Origin: an uncultured Verrucomicrobiota bacterium
GTDB taxonomy: Bacteria > Verrucomicrobiota > Kiritimatiellia > RFP12 > UBA1067
Direction: 5' to 3'
Assembly: GCA_945613785.1 (NCBI GenBank)
Contig: CALZAJ010000112.1
Location: 1 to 5,665 of the forward strand
Length of the DNA stretch: 5,665 bases
Shown: piece by piece, positions 1 to 4,364 of the stretch
Layout: every line of letters starts with the position of its first letter
How positions within the stretch are numbered: the stretch's first letter is position 1
Translations under genes and position numbers: made by a program
Notes under the pieces: generated by a model
Told to the model about the DNA's origin: nothing
Seen by the model: the letters and a program-made list of their open reading frames with translations, nothing else
The model's database searches: none

Positions 1-2
1 AC

Positions 3-47
3 TATCTCAACAGCTTTGAACGCCGCGATCTGATTACGTTGACGTAA
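3..47 (+). CDS. Possible C-terminal tail of an upstream gene (partial)
   Basis: The frame beginning at base 3 is open from the window edge and reads YLNSFERRDLITLT before a TAA at 45-47. The composition (aromatic, charged and aliphatic residues mixed) looks like an ordinary protein C-terminus. Fourteen codons are too few to identify a family. The frame beginning at base 1 is also open as far as the TGA at 31-33, so the choice of frame is a guess. It is equally possible that no gene ends here. Confidence 0.25.
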   Translation, partial: YLNSFERRDLITLT

Positions 48-67
48 AGCCCGCCTTCCAGTAGCCA

Positions 68-85
68 ACGCAACACTCGTTGTGT
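68..85 (+). terminator. Weak hairpin, possible transcript end of an upstream gene
   Basis: ACGCAAC (68-74) pairs with GTTGTGT (79-85) around a four-base loop, with one G-U wobble. It lies about 20 bases after the possible stop at 47. No run of T follows (the next bases are AGTATAGT), so it is not a canonical intrinsic terminator. Chance formation cannot be excluded. Confidence 0.2.
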
Positions 86-100
86 AGTATAGTCAGGCAA

Positions 101-122
101 GTAAAACAACGTTTACGTTTAC
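101..122 (+). promoter_or_regulatory. GTTTAC tandem repeat with an inverted GTAAA, possible operator
   Basis: GTTTAC occurs twice in direct succession (111-116 and 117-122). GTAAA at 101-105 is inverted with respect to TTTAC at 112-116, across a six-base gap. Short AT-rich inverted or tandem sites of this sort can be bound by sugar-responsive regulators such as the LacI family. The site lies about 110 bases upstream of the predicted promoter at 230-238, which is far for a simple repressor operator. Low confidence. Confidence 0.2.
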
Positions 123-137
123 ACACCACTTTTATGT

Positions 138-172
138 TTCACCCAACGGGTGAACGAAAACAGCTCTTGGGT
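138..172 (+). promoter_or_regulatory. Perfect 7-bp inverted repeat with an alternative pairing partner
   Basis: TTCACCC (138-144) and GGGTGAA (148-154) form a perfect seven-pair stem around AAC. The ACCCAA at 141-146 can instead pair with TTGGGT at 167-172, so the two structures exclude each other. The element lies upstream of the predicted promoter for the large gene, so it would not be in that transcript. It could be a protein-binding site or an end-of-transcript structure for a gene to the left. No T-run follows it. Confidence 0.25.
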
Positions 173-229
173 TCAACAAGAAAAAACCGAACCTTATCCT
201 TTTGAGTAATGCGGATGGAGGTGGCGATG

Positions 230-238
230 TGATAAAAT
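230..238 (+). promoter_or_regulatory. Extended -10 promoter element for the large exported-protein gene
   Basis: TGATAAAAT fits the bacterial extended -10 form (TGn followed by TAAAAT at 233-238). No TTGACA-like -35 box stands at the usual 17-base spacing. The nearest candidate, TTGAGT at 202-207, would need a 25-base spacer. A start near 245 would give a leader of about 30 bases that contains the Shine-Dalgarno. The same TGNTAWAATG shape recurs just before the second gene, which strengthens the call. Confidence 0.5.
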
Positions 239-260
239 GAGTTTGAAATAAGGAATTAAG

Positions 261-267
261 AGGGGAG
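261..267 (+). promoter_or_regulatory. Shine-Dalgarno for the large exported-protein gene
   Basis: The purine-rich AGGGGAG ends six bases before the ATG at 274, which is good spacing for a ribosome binding site. An in-frame TAA at 268-270 immediately precedes the start, so translation of this frame cannot begin further upstream. Together these fix the start at 274. Confidence 0.7.
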
Positions 268-273
268 TAAGAG

Positions 274-3200
274 ATGAAAGATCGTTGTTTCCAGCGTTTT
301 TTTGTTTGGATGATGCTCGCTCTGGCTAGCGGGGCTCAGGCGAAGGTTCTCGTCTACGAAGGTTTTGATGCGACGGATTATTCCTTGAAAACGGATACCC
401 ACGACACACTCTCGAGTATGTCGCTGGCGAATCAGACGGCTGCCATCGGCACGTCGACAGCCAACTGGGGGGCGATGAGCGGTTCGCAGGTCAAGGTGTT
501 TGGCACGGACTACGGGCTTGATTTCCCGCAGGACATGAAGGAGGTTGGCTTCACGGCTCGCGGCGGATCGGTTGGTTTCAACTGGAAGGAGGGCAGTGCG
601 AGTCAGCTCCGCGCGATGTATCACGCGCTCGCAACCGATGTTCTGAAGGTTTCGTCCGGCAAGCTCTACTTCCGCGAGCTCCTCGCCATTCAGAAGAATT
701 GCGCGGATCGGCTTTATCAGAACAACTCGCTTACGACGGGCGAAGGGTCGCACTATGGCTTTGGCTTTACGACCGGTCCGTCGGGCAACGACTACGACCT
801 TCTCCTGAACGGCACGTCGGCGATGGGCTTCTTCTTCTGGAAGAACAAGAGCGATCAGATTGTGCTCTCCTTCGCCGTCGTCGACAAGGACAGCCAGCGG
901 ACGATCGTCGATCTCGTCACGGGCGTCGCACTCGATACGACCTATGTCTGCGCTGCCGAGATCGATGTCAATGCCTCGGAGGGCAAGGAGGCGATTCGCG
1001 CTCTTGCCGTGGCCGTTTCGGATTATTCGACGACGCTCACTTGGAAGTCGGTCGGGAAAGTCGATTTCATCACGGAGACGACGTATCCGACGTGCATGGC
1101 CGTGGCGGGGCCCTATCAGTCGAAGAACGGCCTTTTCCGCGCCGATGAAATCATCGTCGCTACGGAAATGAGCGAGGTGCTTGCGGCGAATGCGAATGCA
1201 CCGGTTCTTGAAGGCGCGACGCTGCTTTGGGATGATGCGACGGGATCCTGCAAGGTCACGGCCACGATGAAGAAGAACTCCGCGTCGTTCGTCGCTTCCG
1301 CCAAGACGAGTGACACGGACGATTCACCGGTCGTTTCCGGAGCTTCGTCCGTAATCGGTGCGGGCGAAAGCGATACGGTTGCGCTGAGCGGTTTTGTTTC
1401 CGATAGGACGTACCGCGTCTGGGCGATCGCCGGCGAAGGAGCTGATTCCGATTCCAAGATTGCGGGTTCACTCTATTCGGGCACGCTTGCGCTCGCGAAG
1501 GTTCGGGATGCGAACGAATACGGCTGCGAGGCGGGACAGGTCCGCGTCTCGCGTGCGAATGCCGATCCGTATCCGCTCGTCGTCAACTACGGCTTTTCGT
1601 CGGCAGCCGAGGGTGCGGCGGAAGGTCAGACATGGGAGGCTCCGTCCGGTTCGGTGACGATCCCTTCCGGCGAGACATCGGCGATCATCGAACTCGTGCC
1701 GCGCGTGGACATGACGGTAACGAAAGACATTGCCGTGACCGTTGCCCTGACGGCCGGCGCGTATCCGTCCGGTTCCCAGACAGTCGATCTCACGCTCGCG
1801 AATCTGACGACGCGCGCCGAGTACAACACGTGGGTGGCGCCCGAGGCGGGTTCGGCTGCGGTGGATGCGAACTGGTCGTATGGACACGCACCGCTCCCGA
1901 CGGAGGACGTGCTGTTCGACGGCTACATCTCGTCCGCGAACTGCACCTGGGATGCGGACGCGACGCACACGGTGAAGAGCTGGACGCAGAACAACGGCTA
2001 TTCGGGCATCGTCGAACTGAAGACCGTCTATCCCGAGAAGGGCGACTTCACGGTGATGACCGTGACGGGAGCGATGACGATTGACGCCGGTACGCTCACG
2101 CACCCCCTGTCGCGCCAGACGTGGGACAACATCAGCGACTATCTTGCGGACCTGATGGCGAACGAAACGTATCGCATCCGTCTTGACGTCGGCTCGCTCA
2201 CGGTTGGTGAGAACGGACGCATTGACGCGACGAACAAGGGCTATTATCAGGCGAATACGGGCAACTTCACGACGCCGAAGGCATCGCACGGCGGTTGGTT
2301 CGGCGGCAACGGTCTCGCGCCCTATGACAATATCAAGGAGCCGATCCACATCGGTCTCGGCGACAAGCCGAAGACGGGCAACTACACGGTTGCAATCGGC
2401 GGCGGCGCCGTCTACATCGTCTCCACGGGCGATGCGGTGGTGGACGGCACAATCCGCGCCGATACGGGCCGCGACTGCTGGAACTTGGGCCTGACATTGC
2501 GCGGAGCGGCGGCGGCTGGATCCGTCTATCTCAAGGCCAACAAGGTGACGGGTTCGGGCACGATCTCCGCGAGCGCGGGGTGGACGGACGAGCAGAACAA
2601 CAAGGGCTGCGGCGGACGTGTGGCGGTCATCGCGACTTCGTCGACGCCGGTCGATTTCACGACGCTCAAGCTGAAGGCGACAGTCGAGCCGTTTAAGAGC
2701 AACGGCACGAGCGAATGTGACAACCATGGCAGTGCCGGCACCGTCTTTGTGAAGGATGCGTCGCAGACATACGGCACGCTGCTCATCGACAATGTCGCGA
2801 ACATGCCGGCGCAGGCCTTTACGCGTCCGGTGACGCTCGTCACGGGAGAAGGGGATTGGACATTCGATCGCCTCGGCCTTGGCCGCCGTGCGATCCTCTC
2901 CGTGCCGGAGGGGAGGACTCTCACGCTGGCGAACGGACTGGACGGTGTCTTCGCGATTGAAGGCGAAGCGACCTCGCTCTACGGTGTTCTTCGCTACGAC
3001 GGTGGCACGCTTGCCCTCGGTTCCAAGACGACGCAGACCATGAACGGCAAGTGGACCTTCGCCCCGCGGACGCCCTATACGGTCAACGGCAATCTGGCGC
3101 TGGTGAACGGCGCGCGGCTTGGCGTACAGGATCTCCCGGACATCTACGACCTGACGGAGACCTTGCCCGAATACGGCATCTGTACGGCGACGGTGACGGG

Positions 3201-4152
3201 CAATCTCTCGGTTGACGCGGCCTCGAAGATCACCGTGCGTGGTGCGGGCGTGCGCAAGGAAAAGAATACCGAGAACAACGGATTTAAGGGCGTGCTTCCC
3301 GGTTCGACGCATGGCGGACGTTCCTCGGCCAATGCGTGGATTGACAAGAATCCCGATCCGGTCAATCGCTTCCTGGTCTCCTACGATTCCGTTTTTGCGC
3401 CGCACCTCCCCGGCTGCAGCGTGCCGCATCCGAACGGCCAGGGTTGCTCGACAAGCGGCGGCGTCCTGAAGCTCACGGTCGGCGGACATCTGACGAACGA
3501 CGGCGACATCTGTGCGGATGGCAACGACGAGAGCAAGACTGCGAACCAGAATAGCGCAGGCGGTACGGGTGGTGCAATCGACATCACGACGGGTTCGATT
3601 GCCGGTGTGGGCAAGATCCGAGCGGACGGCGGTTATATCTCGAACTGGCGCGGAACGGGCGGACGCGTCGCGGTCAAGCTGACGCAGACGGGGGCGGACT
3701 TCTCCGCCTACACGGGCGTCATCTCGGCCTCGGGCCGCTCTGATACGGGCGCACAGACGCCGACGACGCGCGACGGCTCGGCGGGTTCGGTCTATCTGGA
3801 GACGGCAAACGAAGGCGCGAAGCATGGCACGCTGCGCATTGCAATGACGCAGGCGAACTGGAGTGTCAACAACGCGAACTGGACGGATATTGTCTCCGAG
3901 GGGCTTCCGGGTAGCGAGATTGTAACGGGTGATGACGTCGCCGATTACAAGAAGGTCAAACTTGAAGTCGCCGATTACGGGCGTGCGCTCGTCAACGTTG
4001 CAAACCTTCAGCTCGGGAGCCTTGCGTTTACGACGACCGATGCGAAGCTCGATCTTGCAGGCCACAAGCTGAAGGTCGCCAAGCTGACGGGTGTCAGCAG
4101 CGAGGGCGCGGCGATCAAGGTGAGGCCGGAACCTACACGGCGGCGCAGCTGA
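274..4152 (+). CDS. Giant exported multidomain beta-rich protein, C-terminus frameshifted
   Basis: The protein is a large exported, probably surface or extracellular, adhesin- or lectin-like protein of 1292 residues; I cannot name the gene. A Sec signal peptide covers about residues 1-23 (hydrophobic VWMMLALASG, then AQA before K24). Residues 24-302 look like a concanavalin A/LamG-like lectin fold, opening with VLVYEGFDA and closing with ADEIIVATEMSEVL. Residues 310-406 resemble an Fn3-like sandwich. Residues 410-512 resemble a Calx-beta domain (EAGQVRVSR, then SVTIPSGETSAIIELVP). Residues 516-549 read like the W...ANWS.G..P...D pattern common in beta-repeat surface proteins. Residues 637-840 and 972-1189 are two copies of a glycine-rich beta-helix-like module. 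No catalytic motif, transmembrane anchor or autotransporter barrel is visible. The last nine or so residues (RPEPTRRRS) do not fit. The expected ending continues in the next frame to 4259, so a one-base loss near 4112-4128 is likely; the intact form would be about 1328 residues. Domain calls are by pattern, not by search. Confidence 0.85.
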   Translation: MKDRCFQRFFVWMMLALASGAQAKVLVYEGFDATDYSLKTDTHDTLSSMSLANQTAAIGTSTANWGAMSGSQVKVFGTDYGLDFPQDMKEVGFTARGGSVGFNWKEGSASQLRAMYHALATDVLKVSSGKLYFRELLAIQKNCADRLYQNNSLTTGEGSHYGFGFTTGPSGNDYDLLLNGTSAMGFFFWKNKSDQIVLSFAVVDKDSQRTIVDLVTGVALDTTYVCAAEIDVNASEGKEAIRALAVAVSDYSTTLTWKSVGKVDFITETTYPTCMAVAGPYQSKNGLFRADEIIVATEMSEVLAANANAPVLEGATLLWDDATGSCKVTATMKKNSASFVASAKTSDTDDSPVVSGASSVIGAGESDTVALSGFVSDRTYRVWAIAGEGADSDSKIAGSLYSGTLALAKVRDANEYGCEAGQVRVSRANADPYPLVVNYGFSSAAEGAAEGQTWEAPSGSVTIPSGETSAIIELVPRVDMTVTKDIAVTVALTAGAYPSGSQTVDLTLANLTTRAEYNTWVAPEAGSAAVDANWSYGHAPLPTEDVLFDGYISSANCTWDADATHTVKSWTQNNGYSGIVELKTVYPEKGDFTVMTVTGAMTIDAGTLTHPLSRQTWDNISDYLADLMANETYRIRLDVGSLTVGENGRIDATNKGYYQANTGNFTTPKASHGGWFGGNGLAPYDNIKEPIHIGLGDKPKTGNYTVAIGGGAVYIVSTGDAVVDGTIRADTGRDCWNLGLTLRGAAAAGSVYLKANKVTGSGTISASAGWTDEQNNKGCGGRVAVIATSSTPVDFTTLKLKATVEPFKSNGTSECDNHGSAGTVFVKDASQTYGTLLIDNVANMPAQAFTRPVTLVTGEGDWTFDRLGLGRRAILSVPEGRTLTLANGLDGVFAIEGEATSLYGVLRYDGGTLALGSKTTQTMNGKWTFAPRTPYTVNGNLALVNGARLGVQDLPDIYDLTETLPEYGICTATVTGNLSVDAASKITVRGAGVRKEKNTENNGFKGVLPGSTHGGRSSANAWIDKNPDPVNRFLVSYDSVFAPHLPGCSVPHPNGQGCSTSGGVLKLTVGGHLTNDGDICADGNDESKTANQNSAGGTGGAIDITTGSIAGVGKIRADGGYISNWRGTGGRVAVKLTQTGADFSAYTGVISASGRSDTGAQTPTTRDGSAGSVYLETANEGAKHGTLRIAMTQANWSVNNANWTDIVSEGLPGSEIVTGDDVADYKKVKLEVADYGRALVNVANLQLGSLAFTTTDAKLDLAGHKLKVAKLTGVSSEGAAIKVRPEPTRRRS
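2182..2793 (+). repeat. Beta-repeat module, copy A (protein-level repeat)
   Basis: This stretch encodes residues 637-840 of the large exported protein. In order it shows SLTVGENGRIDATNKG, SHGGWFGG, GGGAVYIVSTGDAVVDGTIRAD, AAGSVYLKANKVTGSGTISA, GCGGRVAVIATS...DFTTLKLKA and GSAGTVFVKDAS..YGTLLI. Each block pairs with a block in the same order in copy B. The repeating pattern of 'VdGtIrAd' strands and GG turns suggests a right-handed beta-helix or stacked beta-strands, as in adhesin passengers. That fold is inference. Confidence 0.65.
3187..3840 (+). repeat. Beta-repeat module, copy B (protein-level repeat)
   Basis: This stretch encodes residues 972-1189. It repeats the block order of copy A: NLSVDAASKITVRGAG, THGGRSS, SGGVLKLTVGGHLTNDGDICAD, GTGGAIDITTGSIAGVGKIRAD, GTGGRVAVKLTQTGADFSAYTG and GSAGSVYLETAN...HGTLRI. 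Similarity to copy A is clear at protein level but the DNA has diverged, so the duplication is old or was inherited as a family trait. Copy B carries an insertion of about 45 residues (1014-1060) rich in P, N and C, between the THGG and SGGV blocks. Confidence 0.65.
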
Positions 4153-4259
4153 CGACGCTCGGCCTGGCGGTCATCGACTCGTCCGCGGACGAGTACGGTG
4201 AGAACGCAACGGGATCCGTCGAGGTGTCCGGAGGCAGGCTGCTGATCATCATCCGCTGA
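4125..4259 (+). pseudogene. Out-of-frame C-terminal end of the large exported protein
   Basis: Read in the -1 frame relative to the upstream gene, these bases give 44 codons starting AGTYTAAQLTTLGLAVIDSS and ending VSGGRLLIIIR, then TGA at 4257-4259. This is the kind of ending I associate with large Kiritimatiellota/Verrucomicrobiota beta-repeat proteins, where a GTYTAA block follows the 'LDLAGHKLKV' strand; that association is from memory. In the large gene the LDLAGHKLKV strand lies at residues 1258-1267, shortly before the shift. Adding one base inside GTGAGGCC (4120-4127) would join the two parts as IKV-x-AGTYTAA. A deletion in the strain and an assembly error both explain this. The segment has no start or Shine-Dalgarno of its own. 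Confidence 0.75.
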
Positions 4260-4262
4260 TTC

Positions 4263-4281
4263 GGAGGTAGACCTAACCTCC
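4263..4281 (+). terminator. Hairpin just after the restored stop of the large gene
   Basis: GGAGGT (4263-4268) and ACCTCC (4276-4281) form a perfect six-pair stem with a seven-base loop. It starts three bases after the out-of-frame TGA at 4257-4259, a typical terminator position. It is followed by TCAACCTTTATG rather than a real T-tract, so it is a weak intrinsic terminator at best. Its position supports 4259, not 4152, as the ancestral gene end. Confidence 0.4.
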
Positions 4282-4293
4282 TCAACCTTTATG

Positions 4294-4310
4294 CCAGAAG
4301 GGCCTTTTGG
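4294..4310 (+). terminator. Second intergenic hairpin
   Basis: CCAGAAG (4294-4300) pairs with CTTTTGG (4304-4310) around a three-base loop, with one G-U pair. It contains four Ts in the descending arm but has no T-tract after it. It may act together with the hairpin at 4263-4281 to separate the two transcription units, or it may be incidental. Confidence 0.25.
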
Positions 4311-4349
4311 GTGCATCTGGAGATTCACTGAGCGACGGGACGCCGATTC

Positions 4350-4358
4350 TGCTATAAT
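4350..4358 (+). promoter_or_regulatory. Perfect extended -10 promoter, predicted leaderless start for the GH78-type gene
   Basis: TGCTATAAT is an exact extended -10 element (TGn plus TATAAT at 4353-4358). Only six bases separate it from the ATG at 4365, so a normal start about 7 bases downstream would fall on or next to the A of the start codon. No Shine-Dalgarno precedes that ATG. No good -35 box stands 17 bases upstream (GAGCGA at 4330-4335). TTCACT at 4324-4329 is a 4/6 match but would need a 23-base spacer. Confidence 0.6.
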
Positions 4359-4364
4359 GCGTGC

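Noticed and set aside
1..273. tRNA, riboswitch, CRISPR repeat or IS end in the leader
   Set aside because: No cloverleaf, no known aptamer core that I recognise, no spaced repeats and no terminal inverted repeats were found. Only short hairpins and a GTTTAC doublet are present.
1468..4065. An 865-codon open frame on the minus strand opposite the large gene
   Set aside because: Its translation is a compositionally skewed run of R, A, V and D with no domain or signal. The plus strand has a signal peptide, Shine-Dalgarno and recognisable domains. Long antisense frames are common opposite GC-rich genes because stop codons are rare there.
4105..4135. Programmed -1 ribosomal frameshifting as the explanation for the split C-terminus
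   Set aside because: I see no X-XXY-YYZ slippery heptamer and no strong downstream stem-loop at suitable spacing between 4105 and 4135. Simple loss of one base is the more economical reading.
3841..4259. Autotransporter barrel, PEP-CTERM or LPXTG sorting signal at the end of the large protein
   Set aside because: Neither frame shows a beta-barrel domain, a PEP motif with a transmembrane helix and basic tail, or LPXTG. The hydrophobic LLIII is only five residues, too short for a membrane anchor.
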